DNA of 64,000 nucleotides from Woeseiaceae bacterium. GTDB taxonomy: Bacteria > Pseudomonadota > Gammaproteobacteria > Steroidobacterales > Woeseiaceae. A program made the position numbers and the translations under genes. Location of the stretch: the NCBI GenBank assembly GCA_024640345.1, contig JAHEFD010000008.1, positions 1 through 64,000 of the forward strand, read 5' to 3'. Below, in pieces: positions 40,719-49,421 of this stretch (the first letter of the stretch is position 1; each line of letters starts with the position of its first letter). The notes under the pieces were generated by a model, which was not told the DNA's origin, searched no databases, and worked only from the letters and a program-made list of their open reading frames with translations.

Positions 40719-40759
40719 GTTCGTCAGACACTTACGCAAGCTGGCAGCGTTCGTCTGAC
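40719..40759. repeat. Paired GTTCGTC(A/T)GAC element upstream of hemH
   Basis: GTTCGTCAGAC at 40719-40729 recurs as GTTCGTCTGAC at 40749-40759, exactly 30 bases apart, which puts both on nearly the same face of the helix. The cores GTCAGAC and GTCTGAC are also reverse complements, so the pair is at once a direct and an inverted repeat. It lies in the divergent gap between the 40190-40651 gene and hemH and is a candidate operator. Confidence 0.4.
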
Positions 40760-40762
40760 CTT

Positions 40763-41875
40763 ATGCCAAACTACGAATCAAACCCACAATATGAACACGG
40801 GCTACCTGAGTCGCTCGGCGTATTACTGATTAATCTCGGCACGCCGGACGATGCCACACCTGCGGCTGTACGTCGATATCTCCGGCAGTTCCTGTCCGAC
40901 CCGCGTGTCGTCGAGGTGCCACGCATCATCTGGCTGCCTGTTCTGCACGGCTACATTCTTCGCACGCGACCCGCAAAGTCCGCAAAAGCCTATGCGAAAA
41001 TCTGGACCGAGCACGGTTCTCCACTGTTATTGCACACGCAGGATATCGCGCGGTCTTTGCAGGACCAGTTATCGGCGCGGTTGTCCGGCGCAGTCAATGT
41101 CGAGATTGCGATGTCCTACGGCAGCCCGTCCATCCGGTCGGCGCTGGACAAGATGTACGCCCGATGCGTGAGGCGAATCATCGTATTACCACTTTATCCG
41201 CAATACTCGGGAACCACGACGGGCTCTGTATTTGAAGCAGTCACACAGGAACTGTCACGGAGACGCTGGATACCGGAACTGCGATTTATCAATCACTACC
41301 ACGATGCCAATGGATACATCGCAGCGCTCGCGGCGAGCGTTCGCGATTTTTGGGATATGCGGGGGCGAGGCCAGCGATTGATGATGTCTTTTCACGGCGT
41401 GCCGCAAAGAACACTCTTGAGTGGCGACCCGTATCACTGCCAGTGCCAGAAGACCGGGCGACTTCTTGCCGAAGCGCTAGAGCTCGGTGAGAGTGAGTGG
41501 CAATTGAGTTTTCAGTCCCGTGTAGGCCGTGAGCAGTGGCTCAAGCCGTATACGGACGAAACACTGGTCCAGTGGGGAAATGACAAGGTTGGGAACATCG
41601 ACGTTATTTGCCCGGGTTTCTCCGCTGATTGCCTTGAAACGCTCGAGGAAATAGAGATGCAAAACGCGAAACTCTTTTCCACCAGTGGCGGCGGCGAACT
41701 CCGTTATGTCCCGGCCCTCAATGCACGTGACGACCATGTTTCCTTTCTGAGCCGCACTATTGAAAAACACGTTGCCGGCTGGCCGGAGGCCTCGACCGAC
41801 TGGAGTTTGTCCGAAACATCCCGCCAACTGGAAAAAAGCCGGCAACGCGCGCGCGATATGGGCGCTGAATGCTAG
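40763..41875 (+). CDS. hemH: Ferrochelatase
   Basis: This 370-residue enzyme inserts iron into protoporphyrin IX, the last step of protoheme synthesis. Motifs: LGVLLINLGTPDDATPAAVR at the start, LSDPRVVEVPR, SYGSPSIRSALD, VLPLYPQYSGTTTGS, MMSFHGVPQRTL (catalytic His), DPYHCQCQKTGRLL and CPGFSADCLETLEEI (Glu of the metal site). The length is typical of proteobacterial HemH. The extra cysteines near DPYHCQCQ could be structural; an iron-sulfur cluster is not assured. The VOC-protein gene overlaps its end by seven bases. Confidence 0.96.
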   Translation: MPNYESNPQYEHGLPESLGVLLINLGTPDDATPAAVRRYLRQFLSDPRVVEVPRIIWLPVLHGYILRTRPAKSAKAYAKIWTEHGSPLLLHTQDIARSLQDQLSARLSGAVNVEIAMSYGSPSIRSALDKMYARCVRRIIVLPLYPQYSGTTTGSVFEAVTQELSRRRWIPELRFINHYHDANGYIAALAASVRDFWDMRGRGQRLMMSFHGVPQRTLLSGDPYHCQCQKTGRLLAEALELGESEWQLSFQSRVGREQWLKPYTDETLVQWGNDKVGNIDVICPGFSADCLETLEEIEMQNAKLFSTSGGGELRYVPALNARDDHVSFLSRTIEKHVAGWPEASTDWSLSETSRQLEKSRQRARDMGAEC

Positions 41876-42624
41876 GCAACTTTCTCGAATTTACTGTTGT
41901 CGCCCCGGATATCCTGGCGTCCCTGAATTTTTACAAGCAGCTCGGGTTTCGCGAAGTGGAGGGTGGCGATGTCTGGCCGCACAAGTACGCGGTGGTCAGC
42001 GACGGCGAAATCTGTATTGGTCTGCATGAGCGTGAATTCCAGAGCCCGGCACTGACTTTCGTTCACCAGGAAGTTGCAAAGGAAGCGAGGTCGATGACTG
42101 ACCTGGGATATGACTTTGCCTATCTGCAGGTTGACGACGATTCATTCAACGAACTGGGTTTCCTCGACAATGACGGCCACCTGATCACGCTGATTGAGGC
42201 ACGGACATTTTCAAAACCTGATGAAGACGCAAACAACTCAATCCTGGGACGCTGGTTTGAAACCACGCTCCCCGTACGCGATACATTGAGGGCGGGTCGG
42301 TTCTGGGCGCCACTGGCGCCAAAGTTATTGCGCATGCGCGAAGAACCGACAACTCACATGCGATTTGATGCCGCTGGGATGCCGCTGGGCCTCAGCGAAA
42401 GTATTGCGCTTGATGGTCCATCGCTCTGCTTTCGTTGTGACAATCGTGAGCAAATCTGGATTGCTCTTGCAAAGCACGGATTTGCCCACAAGGAGTTTCC
42501 GGGATTTGAGGGTGCATTCATGTCAATCGATGCGCCTGAGGGCACGAAACTTTACCTCTTCGATGAAGACTTTCTTGGTGAGTTATACGAAGTTGACGAA
42601 ACCGACGAGGCGCCGCCAACCTGA
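41869..42624 (+). CDS. VOC (glyoxalase/bleomycin-resistance) family protein with two modules
   Basis: This 251-residue protein has two VOC halves. The first begins MLGNFLEFTVVAPDILASLN (FYKQLGFREVEGG), with a beta-alpha-beta-beta-beta pattern. The second starts near THMRFDAAGMPLGLSESIAL and ends GAFMSIDAPEGTKLYLFDED. VOC proteins are metal-dependent isomerases, dioxygenases or binding proteins; the substrate cannot be told here. The ATG at 41869 lies inside the hemH end, so translation is likely coupled to ferrochelatase. It converges with the fructosamine-kinase gene, with one base between them. Confidence 0.78.
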   Translation: MLGNFLEFTVVAPDILASLNFYKQLGFREVEGGDVWPHKYAVVSDGEICIGLHEREFQSPALTFVHQEVAKEARSMTDLGYDFAYLQVDDDSFNELGFLDNDGHLITLIEARTFSKPDEDANNSILGRWFETTLPVRDTLRAGRFWAPLAPKLLRMREEPTTHMRFDAAGMPLGLSESIALDGPSLCFRCDNREQIWIALAKHGFAHKEFPGFEGAFMSIDAPEGTKLYLFDEDFLGELYEVDETDEAPPT

Positions 42625-42625
42625 A

Positions 42626-43495
42626 TCAGGTCAGATCATGGAGAAGACTTTCGGCGCGACCCAGGTAGGCAACACCAAACAGGTTAAGGTGATTCAGCAC
42701 ATGATAGAGCTGGTATAAGCGTTCACGCTCCGCATATCCTTCGGAAAGCGGCCAGGTTTCGTTATAGGCTTCATAAAAAGACTTGCTGAAACCACCAAAC
42801 AACCGCGTCATTGCGATGTCTGTCTCCCTGTCACCGTAATAAACTGCCGGGTCGAATAGCACAGGCGTACCGGCACAGGCCGCCCAATTGCCGTTCCACA
42901 GGTCGCCGTGGAGCAGCGAAGGCTCCGGCCAGTAACCGGAGAAAAACCGACCAATACCCTGCAGCAAACGAGCGCCCATTACCTGCAGATTTCCACCAAA
43001 TCCGTTTTGTTCGGCGAGTTGCAGTTGATGCCCGATTCGATGGGTTTTGAAGAACTCAACCCAGTCGTCGCTCCAGGGATTGCGCTGCAGCGTCGCACCA
43101 ATGGTGTTATCGCGCTGCCAGCCGAATTTTTCAGCAGAATATTGATGCAAGCTGGCCAGGCTACTTCCCAGCAAGCGCTCGCTGCGAGCTGAAGGCAGCT
43201 CGAAATCGATCCATTCCAGCGCCAGCAGGCTCTCATTTCCGGAGCAAACACAACCGAGGACTTTTGGCACACGAACGGAGCCGGCTTTTGCGAGTTCCCT
43301 GAGTCCGTCGGCCTCAGCCATGAACATGTCGAGTTGGCTGGCCGGACCGGTTTTCAGGAAAACGGCCTGGCCCTCTGCCCTGGCGCACCACGCCGAACTG
43401 ATGTCACCGCCGTGAACACGGCGCGGCAGATCGTCTGTGGACACGCGGATATCGCGTTCGCGAAGTGCTGTAAACAGGTTTTGCCATTGGGGCAT
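42626..43495 (-). CDS. Fructosamine/ketosamine kinase family protein
   Basis: This 289-residue aminoglycoside-phosphotransferase-like kinase shows VFLKTGPASQLDMFMAEADG (ATP-binding lysine), LALEWIDFELPSARSERLLG (hinge), PSLLHGDLWNGNWA (catalytic HGDLWxGN, diagnostic for fructosamine-3-kinases) and VLFDPAVYYGDRETDIAMT (the DP-x-YYGDRE metal loop). Homologues phosphorylate Amadori products, leading to repair of glycated proteins. The length equals that of the family. It diverges from nothing nearby and lies 24 bases upstream of no shared ORF; it may be transcribed with the exonuclease gene that begins at 44404. Confidence 0.93.
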   Translation of the reverse strand: MPQWQNLFTALRERDIRVSTDDLPRRVHGGDISSAWCARAEGQAVFLKTGPASQLDMFMAEADGLRELAKAGSVRVPKVLGCVCSGNESLLALEWIDFELPSARSERLLGSSLASLHQYSAEKFGWQRDNTIGATLQRNPWSDDWVEFFKTHRIGHQLQLAEQNGFGGNLQVMGARLLQGIGRFFSGYWPEPSLLHGDLWNGNWAACAGTPVLFDPAVYYGDRETDIAMTRLFGGFSKSFYEAYNETWPLSEGYAERERLYQLYHVLNHLNLFGVAYLGRAESLLHDLT

Positions 43496-43519
43496 AAGCT
43501 GATTATAGACTTTGATTCC

Positions 43520-44404
43520 CTAAATGAGGTCAGCCACTCTTTCCGCCTGGCGCCTGAGTGCCATTCCTATACCGGCCTCATCGAAAAGCGCGTTGATGTT
43601 CCCCAGGTCCGGAACCCTCGGGCGAAGCCCGGTGTCCGGCCGCTCGATGGGTACGTCACAGGCAATACCGGTCAGCTTGCGTGCAAGCAATGCGTCTTCC
43701 CTGTGCGTTTCCAGCTTTAGTGCCAGAGACTTTGCTCCACGAACATTAACTTCATGCACAGAGCCCAGGCTCGCATAAAGCCTTTCCATTGAACCGAAGT
43801 GTTGCAGCAAAGCGGTCGCTGTTTTCTTGCCGACGCCCGGAACGCCCTTGATGTTGTCGACGGCATCTCCGGCCAGCGCGAGGAAGTCAGCGACCTGCTC
43901 GGGCCAGACCCCGAAGTAATCCGGTATCTCGTCATAGGTGATCTTCCCGCGCCCCGCAAAATCCCAAAACACATCGTTCTTTTCAATCAGCTGCGCAAGA
44001 TCCTTGTCGCGGGAAACGACGGTTGAAGGAATCCCCTTTTCACGTCCTTCGCTAACGAGTGTTCCAATCAGGTCATCGGCCTCGTACCTTGGGTGCGCGC
44101 ACTCCATCAATCCCAATGCGCGAGTAAATCGACGACATTGACCAAACTGTCGCTTGAGCTCCGGTGGGGCCGGATCGCGATTGGCCTTGTATTCGGGATA
44201 GATCTCGGTGCGAAACGATGTCGATAAACTTTCGTCGAACAAAACGGCAATGTGCTGAGGCTTTACCTGCTCCATGAAGTCGCCGAGAAAGCGACAAAAC
44301 CCGTACAGCGCATTGACTGGATTTCCCTGTTCGTCAACCATGTCGTCAGGCATCGAGAAGTGCGCTCGAAAGACATAGACGCTGGCGTCAATCAGGTACT
44401 GCAT
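43520..44404 (-). CDS. 5'-3' exonuclease / flap endonuclease (Xni/ExoIX-like)
   Basis: This 294-residue protein resembles the 5' nuclease domain of DNA polymerase I. It has acidic PIN-like motifs LIDASVYVFRAHF, HIAVLFDESLSTSFR, CAHPRYEADDLIGTLV and STVVSRDKDLAQLI, and the helix-hairpin-helix DNA-binding motif LALAGDAVDNIKGVPGVGKKT. It lacks polymerase and proofreading domains. It is longer than E. coli Xni (about 250). It probably processes flaps in replication or repair. The gene lies between the HNH gene (upstream) and the fructosamine kinase (downstream), with 24-base gaps on both sides, suggesting one minus-strand unit. Confidence 0.88.
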   Translation of the reverse strand: MQYLIDASVYVFRAHFSMPDDMVDEQGNPVNALYGFCRFLGDFMEQVKPQHIAVLFDESLSTSFRTEIYPEYKANRDPAPPELKRQFGQCRRFTRALGLMECAHPRYEADDLIGTLVSEGREKGIPSTVVSRDKDLAQLIEKNDVFWDFAGRGKITYDEIPDYFGVWPEQVADFLALAGDAVDNIKGVPGVGKKTATALLQHFGSMERLYASLGSVHEVNVRGAKSLALKLETHREDALLARKLTGIACDVPIERPDTGLRPRVPDLGNINALFDEAGIGMALRRQAERVADLI

Positions 44405-44428
44405 GGACGACTACCACCAGGATGCGAA

Positions 44429-45073
44429 TCAGACCTCATCGAAAATCGAATCGCCTTCTGACAGGTGATCTGTCAGTCGCGCATGAATGGGACTGGATCG
44501 CGGAATGTGCGCAAGAAGATATTGCATCTGGTCGACCAGTACCCGGCGCCCCTTCAGGTAGATGTACTCGGCATAGGTCGGGGTGAATGGAACAGCAATC
44601 AGCTGCATCGACGCCTGCTCCGGAGTCCGCCCACCCTTATGGTTGTTGCATCGTCGGCAAGCTGCCGCGACATTGTTCCACACATCCTTGCCGCCCTGTG
44701 ACAGCGGCGTAATGTGATCGCGAGTCAGGTCGCGTGTTGGAAAGCGTGTAGCGCAATAAAGGCAAAGGTTGCCATCGCGCTTGAACAGCGTCCGGTTGTT
44801 CAGTGGCGGCACATACCGGTCCCTGACATAGATCAGGCCCTGGCTGGTTCCTTCGGTGGCAATGATGGAATTAACATCGATGCGGCTGCGGCGTCCATCG
44901 CGTGCGTTGTAGCCGCCAAACACCGAATAAAGACGCGTGCCGCATGCATAAGCGACCTGCTGATTGTGGTACAGACGGACCGCCTCTCGATAGTCAATCC
45001 ATTCCAGCGGCATTCCGGCTACATCAGTCCGGAGGACCTGTTGTGAAATATCCGATGCAGTTCCGTACAGCAT
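44429..45073 (-). CDS. HNH endonuclease family protein
   Basis: This 214-residue protein has a C-terminal HNH module: LFKRDGNLCLYCATRFPTRD, LTRDHITPLSQGGKDVWNNV and AAACRRCNNHKGGRTPEQ. The two CxxC pairs (CLYC, CRRC) would bind structural zinc; the His in RDHITP and Asn in VWNN provide the ββα-metal site. The N-terminal 70 residues (VAGMPLEWIDYREAVRLYHN) are typical of a widespread single-gene bacterial HNH family of unknown role, not a restriction system, and no methylase lies nearby. The 147 bases upstream hold nothing recognisable. Confidence 0.9.
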   Translation of the reverse strand: MLYGTASDISQQVLRTDVAGMPLEWIDYREAVRLYHNQQVAYACGTRLYSVFGGYNARDGRRSRIDVNSIIATEGTSQGLIYVRDRYVPPLNNRTLFKRDGNLCLYCATRFPTRDLTRDHITPLSQGGKDVWNNVAAACRRCNNHKGGRTPEQASMQLIAVPFTPTYAEYIYLKGRRVLVDQMQYLLAHIPRSSPIHARLTDHLSEGDSIFDEV

Positions 45074-45220
45074 TCCTGAACTCCCGCCCGCTATGCCTCC
45101 TAGTTTGCCGAACGGCTCAGCAATTGCAAGGATGCGACAGTTCTGACTTTCGCAGCAAAACGGGGGCCCCAGGCGATATCCTCGATTGCCGTCCGCCGCC
45201 TAAAACACAGCCGTTGCCGG

Positions 45221-45718
45221 TTAGCCGGGTCGGTCGTTCGTCCGGGGCCTGACCCGTTGCTGGCGCTGCCTTAACTGGTCCCTCAGTTTTTGTCGTTGAT
45301 CGGGCGACATTTCGCGAAAACGATCACGCAGTTGCTGTCGCCGGTCTGGTGGCAGCTGTCGGTAGCGCTGGAAGTTTTCGCGAATTCTCGCTTTCTCTCG
45401 CGGAGAAAGACTTTGGAATTGCTGGTATCGATCACGAATGGCCGCCCGCTGGTCGTCGCTCAGGTTCCTCCAGTTGTTAAACCGGTCCTGCGCCGCTTCA
45501 CGCTCGGCTGCATTCATATCCGTCCAGCGACGCGCACCTTCTGCGAGCCTCAGCCTGCGCTCGGTGGACAGCGTATCCCAGTTATCCACGTAGGGCGCCA
45601 GCAGTTGTTGCTGCTCTTCAGTCAGACCGTCCCAGCTCGAATCGTCTTCCTGCGCTGTCACACTGCCAAAAGACAGCAACAGCAAAGGGATAACAGGTAT
45701 CAGGAATTTAGTTTTCAT
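45221..45718 (-). CDS. DUF3106 exported protein
   Basis: This 165-residue protein has a signal peptide (KTKFLIPVIPLLLLSFGSVTA) and a highly repetitive, charged helical body. Units resembling W-x-x-L-(S/T)-x-x-(E/Q)-R occur in succession (WDGLTEEQQQLLAPYVDNWD, LSTERRLRLAEGARRW, NLSDDQRAAIRDRYQQFQSL, LPPDRRQQLRDRF, MSPDQRQKLRDQL). This is the DUF3106 pattern, usually found downstream of a sigma factor and a DUF3619 gene as here. The start is at ATG 45718, overlapping the upstream gene by 11 bases. The tail is rich in Arg/Gln. The cellular role is unknown. Confidence 0.85.
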   Translation of the reverse strand: MKTKFLIPVIPLLLLSFGSVTAQEDDSSWDGLTEEQQQLLAPYVDNWDTLSTERRLRLAEGARRWTDMNAAEREAAQDRFNNWRNLSDDQRAAIRDRYQQFQSLSPREKARIRENFQRYRQLPPDRRQQLRDRFREMSPDQRQKLRDQLRQRQQRVRPRTNDRPG

Positions 45719-45977
45719 CGTCCACCTCCGCCACCTTCTCTTCCCGTGGTGCAGGATCGGTTTCATTGCCATTTTTGTCACGCTGAGCCTCGTCGGCTTC
45801 CTCATCTGAAAAGAGGGTCCAGTCCTCGTCCGATTCCGCCCAACTTCCCAGGTATTCCAGGAATGCCAGGTCAGGTGCATCAGATTCATCGGCCATTGCA
45901 GCGCCACCTATACTCAAAAACCCACAGACCAATGCCAGCCTGAATGCGGCTTCTGCCTGTGGACTGCTAACCGACAT
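45708..45977 (-). CDS. Small acidic exported protein of the ECF operon
   Basis: This 89-residue protein has an N-terminal signal-like segment (AAFRLALVCGFLSIGGAAMA) and a strongly acidic mature part (FLEYLGSWAESDEDWTLFSD, then many D/E residues to the end EVDDEN). The gene overlaps both neighbours (DUF3619 upstream, DUF3106 downstream) by about 11 bases, so it is very likely translated as part of the four-gene operon. I know no named family, though short acidic proteins at this place are common beside DUF3106. Interaction of its acidic tail with the basic DUF3106 protein is a reasonable guess. Confidence 0.65.
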   Translation of the reverse strand: MSVSSPQAEAAFRLALVCGFLSIGGAAMADESDAPDLAFLEYLGSWAESDEDWTLFSDEEADEAQRDKNGNETDPAPREEKVAEVDDEN

Positions 45978-46359
45978 TGTTCGTCGGCTCAGTGGGTCCT
46001 GTTGTTTCGCCATCAAAGTCAATCCAGCTGTAGAACTCCAGATCTTCCAGCATCTCAAGACTGTCTTCCGTGAGCAGAATCTCCATATCGGAGGCGACCT
46101 CCGGTGAATCCGGTATGTCGATTTGTGGACTACCGCTCCACACCACGACAGCGACGATCGCGGCGACAGCCACCCCACCCGCAGGTGCCCACTGCATCCA
46201 GCGGCGATTTCCACTGTGAATTTCAGCGAGTGCCGCCTGTCGACCACGATTCAGTTCGGAGCGAGTTTTACCATCCAGGCCGTCCACGCTTTCATCAAAC
46301 AACCGACGTGCCTTGTCGGCAAAATCGTCAGTGGCGTTGGTGCTGTTCGACTCTTTCAT
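45967..46359 (-). CDS. DUF3619-like membrane protein, possible anti-sigma factor
   Basis: This 130-residue protein has a cytoplasmic N-terminus (DDFADKARRLFDESVDGLDG; SELNRGRQAALAEI), one membrane helix (WAPAGGVAVAAIVAVVVW), and a short acidic outer part with VASDMEILLTEDSLEMLEDL then EFYSWID. The layout fits DUF3619, found directly after ECF sigma genes. A single-span protein with a small cytoplasmic helical domain co-translated with a sigma factor suggests an anti-sigma role; that is inference. The start overlaps the sigma stop by ATGA. Confidence 0.82.
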   Translation of the reverse strand: MKESNSTNATDDFADKARRLFDESVDGLDGKTRSELNRGRQAALAEIHSGNRRWMQWAPAGGVAVAAIVAVVVWSGSPQIDIPDSPEVASDMEILLTEDSLEMLEDLEFYSWIDFDGETTGPTEPTNNVG

Positions 46360-46961
46360 TGCCAGTGCTCTCCAAGTGTTTCGCGCAAACTGTGTATCGC
46401 GCGCGAGTAATGCGTCTTCACACTGCCTGCGCTACAGCCCATCGCAGCGGCGGTGCCGGCGACATCAAGCCCCTCGAAAGTCCGCAGCATGAATGCCTCC
46501 CTTTGTCGCCCGGGCAAGCCCGTTAACGCATGTTCAAGACTCTGCATCGCCTCGCGCGACTGCAATTGCTCATCAGGCGTTCGGCCGGCCAGGTCAGGAG
46601 CAGCCGCAATCGGGTCACGTTCATCGTCATCGGTGCCCCGGCGAAAAAATACCATGACCCGGTTACGGATCATCTGTCGGCGTTGCCAGTCACGAATACG
46701 GTTTTGCAGTATCCGGTAAAACAGCGGTGCCCATTCATCAGGCGGTCGGCCGGAATAGTTGCGCGCGAGCTTGATCATCGCGTCCTGGACAAGGTCCAGC
46801 GCCTCATCACGATCGCGAACACTGATTTCCGCGATTCGCAACGCGCGTTTTTCAACGTCAGCAAAAAACCGATTGAGCCTCTTCTCGCGTTGCAGCGTAT
46901 CAACTCCGGTTCGGTCGTCAGCCTTGGACGATACCGCAAAACTGGCAGCGTAAGCATTCAT
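46356..46961 (-). CDS. ECF-family RNA polymerase sigma factor
   Basis: This 201-residue protein has sigma region 2 (FFADVEKRALRIAEISVRDR; DEALDLVQDAMIKLARNYSG, the D-A-x-D-x-V-Q-(D/E) motif) and region 4 (LTGLPGRQREAFMLRTFEGL; DVAGTAAAMGCSAGSVKTHY, then SRAIHSLRETL). Region 3 is absent, as expected of ECF sigmas. It heads a co-translated operon of DUF3619, an acidic exported protein and DUF3106. AGGGA precedes the ATG. The promoter-like element at 47049-47075 suggests autoregulation. Confidence 0.92.
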   Translation of the reverse strand: MNAYAASFAVSSKADDRTGVDTLQREKRLNRFFADVEKRALRIAEISVRDRDEALDLVQDAMIKLARNYSGRPPDEWAPLFYRILQNRIRDWQRRQMIRNRVMVFFRRGTDDDERDPIAAAPDLAGRTPDEQLQSREAMQSLEHALTGLPGRQREAFMLRTFEGLDVAGTAAAMGCSAGSVKTHYSRAIHSLRETLGEHWQ

Positions 46962-47048
46962 TCATCATTCTTCCCTGGGTTACTGTTCATGAGATCCATC
47001 TCCACCATTTCATTGCCCTTGACTCCCTTATCGGAATCATGACTATTT

Positions 47049-47075
47049 AACGTTCTGCAACGCTCGGGGTTGACA
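47049..47075 (-). promoter_or_regulatory. Candidate ECF-type promoter of the sigma operon
   Basis: Read on the minus strand, TGTCAACC (47068-47075) and CGTT (47049-47052) are 15 bases apart. An AAC-containing -35 and a CGT-type -10 at such spacing are typical of ECF sigma promoters. The element lies about 90 bases before the sigma gene start, in the 238-base gap shared with priA. The rest of that gap, AT-rich near priA, shows no clear second promoter. Confidence 0.4.
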
Positions 47076-47199
47076 GGAATCCGAACAAATTTCTCCTGCG
47101 CTGGGTAATATGCGGGTAGCCGCGTAGCGCCGTCATTAAATCATAAGTGACTGATTTTATTAAAAACGTACTCAACTCCTTTGCCTCGGATGGCCTGTT

Positions 47200-49401
47200 G
47201 TGACCAATGGGCCAATCCTGCGTGTCGCGATCAATGCACCGCTGTCGCGTCTTTTCGATTACCTGGCGCCTGTCTCAGGACAGGCACTGCCCGGTTGCCG
47301 TATTCGTGTTCCGTTCGGCCGGCAAACACAAATTGGGATGATTATGGAGGTGGCCGCCCAAAGCGAGCTGCCGGCGGAAAAGCTGAAGCGTGCCAGGGCA
47401 CTTGTCGATGAACGCCCGCTGCTCTCCGACAACGATCTGTGGTTAATACAATTTACCAGCGACTACTATCACCACCCGATAGGCGAAGTCGTTGCGTCAG
47501 CCCTGCCGGCAGCGCTGAGACAGGGCAAGCCGCGCGACACCATCATCCAGAAGATCGGTTTGACGCCGCATGGAGCGGAGACCGATCTCGATGCTCTCTG
47601 TAAACGGGCTCGTCGCCAGGGCGAATTGCTTGGGATTGTACGAGACGCTGAATCCATTAGTTTCACTGAGCTCGATGAGGCGATGCCGGGCTGGAGGCGT
47701 CTCCGCGCCGGTATGATCGAAAAATCGCTGATCGAGGAATTTGAAGTTATCGATGACAGCCTGTCCAAAGGTCTCGCCAATATAGAACAGGAGACAGGAC
47801 CCCGGCTTAACAGCGACCAGGACACTGTCCTGAAGTCCATTCGGGAAAAATCAGGGTTTAGCTCGACGCTTATCGACGGCGTTACCGGCAGCGGCAAGAC
47901 GGAGGTCTACCTGCATCTTATTCAGGATGAACTCGCGGCCGGCCGGCAGGTACTCGTCCTCGTTCCTGAAATCGGTCTCACACCACAACTGGTGTCACGG
48001 TTTCGACGACGACTTGGACTGGAGCCCGAGATACTTCATTCCGGCCTGTCGGACACTGCGCGTTTGTCGGCCTGGCGAGCTGCCCGCAGTGGCAGCGCGC
48101 AGCTGATTGTCGGCACCCGGTCGGCAATCTTCGTACCATTGAAAAACCCCGGCCTCATCATCGTTGACGAAGAACACGACAGTTCCCTCAAACAGCAGGA
48201 GGGTCTTCGATATTCAGCGCGTGACCTGGCGGTCGTCAGGGCGAAGAAACTGGATATCCCGGTAATCCTGGGATCCGCGACCCCTTCGCTCGATTCCCTG
48301 CAGCGTTGCCACGACGGCGCTTACACGTACCTCCAGCTACCCCGAAGGGCAGGCAAGGCAGTCCCGCCCCTGATGCGCCTGGTCGACCTAACCCGGCACG
48401 ACGCCTATGAAGGTTTAAGCCAACCGGTCATCGATGCGGTCGAGAAAACGATCGCACAGGATGGACAGGTCCTGATTTTTCTCAATCGGCGCGGCTTTGC
48501 ACCGACGCTGATTTGCACAGGTTGCGGCAATGTCGCCGAATGTGCGCGCTGCGATTCCAGGATGACGGTGCATGCCGGCAGCAACTTGCTCAAGTGCCAC
48601 CATTGTGGTGCGCAGCGCGGTATCGACACCGAATGTCTCGAATGTGGCTCGACTTGCAGACCCCTGGGTCATGGCACGGAGCGGCTCGAAGATGCACTTC
48701 GCAGTCGGTTTCCCGGTGAAGTAATCACGCGTATCGACAGCGACAGCACCCGGCTGAAAGGAACGATGACCCGGGCACTGGCCATGGCGACCTCCGGTGA
48801 AACCCGAATCCTGGTTGGCACCCAAATGCTCTCAAAAGGCCACCATTTCCCGAACCTGACCCTGGTCGTCGTAATCAACGCGGACCAGGGCCTGTTCAGT
48901 ACCGATTTTCGCGGCGGCGAACGACTCGCGCAGAGTCTCATCCAGGTCGGCGGTCGGGCTGGCAGAGAGGAACGTCAGGGCGAGGTCATCATTCAGACGG
49001 CCTTCCCTGGACATCCCTTCTGGACCGAGCTTTTCAGCGGCGGCTATGCCAGGGTCGCCGGCAGCGCACTAGCCGAGCGGCAGAATGCCGTGTGGCCACC
49101 ATTTTCGCGCCTTGCTCTGCTGCGAGCATCTGCTGTGAAACGTGAAGATGCGCATCGCTTCCTGGAGAGGGCCCGAATCATGGCAGAAGCTGCTGATATC
49201 GACGGTGTGCGCATACTGGGCCCCGTCAGCGCGCCAATGGAACGGAAAGCCGGGCGCTACAGAGCACAACTGTTATTACAGAGCAGACAACGCGGCTGCC
49301 TGCACCAGATGCTTGACAGCTTAAGGATATCGCTCGAAGGCAGCCAGGAGGCACGCAAGGTAAGATGGTCAGTCGATGTCGATCCGATTGAGCTTTTCTG
49401 A
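47200..49401 (+). CDS. priA: Primosomal protein N' (replication restart helicase)
   Basis: This 733-residue helicase restarts stalled replication forks. It has the 3'-DNA-binding N-terminus (RLFDYLAPVSGQALPGCRIR, VPFGRQTQIGMI), Walker A (LIDGVTGSGKTEVYLHLIQD), the DEEH box (LIIVDEEHDSSLKQQEGLRY), the zinc-binding region with cysteine pairs (CTGCGNVAECARC; CHHCGAQRGIDTECLEC), and helicase motifs LVGTQMLSKGHHFPNLTLV and QVGGRAGREERQG. The length equals E. coli PriA. The GTG start at 47200 is supported by the conserved N-terminus. argS follows after a REP-like hairpin. Confidence 0.97.
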   Translation: MTNGPILRVAINAPLSRLFDYLAPVSGQALPGCRIRVPFGRQTQIGMIMEVAAQSELPAEKLKRARALVDERPLLSDNDLWLIQFTSDYYHHPIGEVVASALPAALRQGKPRDTIIQKIGLTPHGAETDLDALCKRARRQGELLGIVRDAESISFTELDEAMPGWRRLRAGMIEKSLIEEFEVIDDSLSKGLANIEQETGPRLNSDQDTVLKSIREKSGFSSTLIDGVTGSGKTEVYLHLIQDELAAGRQVLVLVPEIGLTPQLVSRFRRRLGLEPEILHSGLSDTARLSAWRAARSGSAQLIVGTRSAIFVPLKNPGLIIVDEEHDSSLKQQEGLRYSARDLAVVRAKKLDIPVILGSATPSLDSLQRCHDGAYTYLQLPRRAGKAVPPLMRLVDLTRHDAYEGLSQPVIDAVEKTIAQDGQVLIFLNRRGFAPTLICTGCGNVAECARCDSRMTVHAGSNLLKCHHCGAQRGIDTECLECGSTCRPLGHGTERLEDALRSRFPGEVITRIDSDSTRLKGTMTRALAMATSGETRILVGTQMLSKGHHFPNLTLVVVINADQGLFSTDFRGGERLAQSLIQVGGRAGREERQGEVIIQTAFPGHPFWTELFSGGYARVAGSALAERQNAVWPPFSRLALLRASAVKREDAHRFLERARIMAEAADIDGVRILGPVSAPMERKAGRYRAQLLLQSRQRGCLHQMLDSLRISLEGSQEARKVRWSVDVDPIELF

Positions 49402-49421
49402 ATGAACGTTAAGATAAGGAA

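Noticed and set aside
44429-45073. Restriction or defence system at the HNH gene
   Set aside because: No methylase, specificity or helper gene lies nearby, and the protein matches a common solitary HNH family.
45290-45943. Plus-strand frame of 217 codons
   Set aside because: Antisense to the DUF3106 gene and the small acidic gene; its sequence is a by-product of their repeats.
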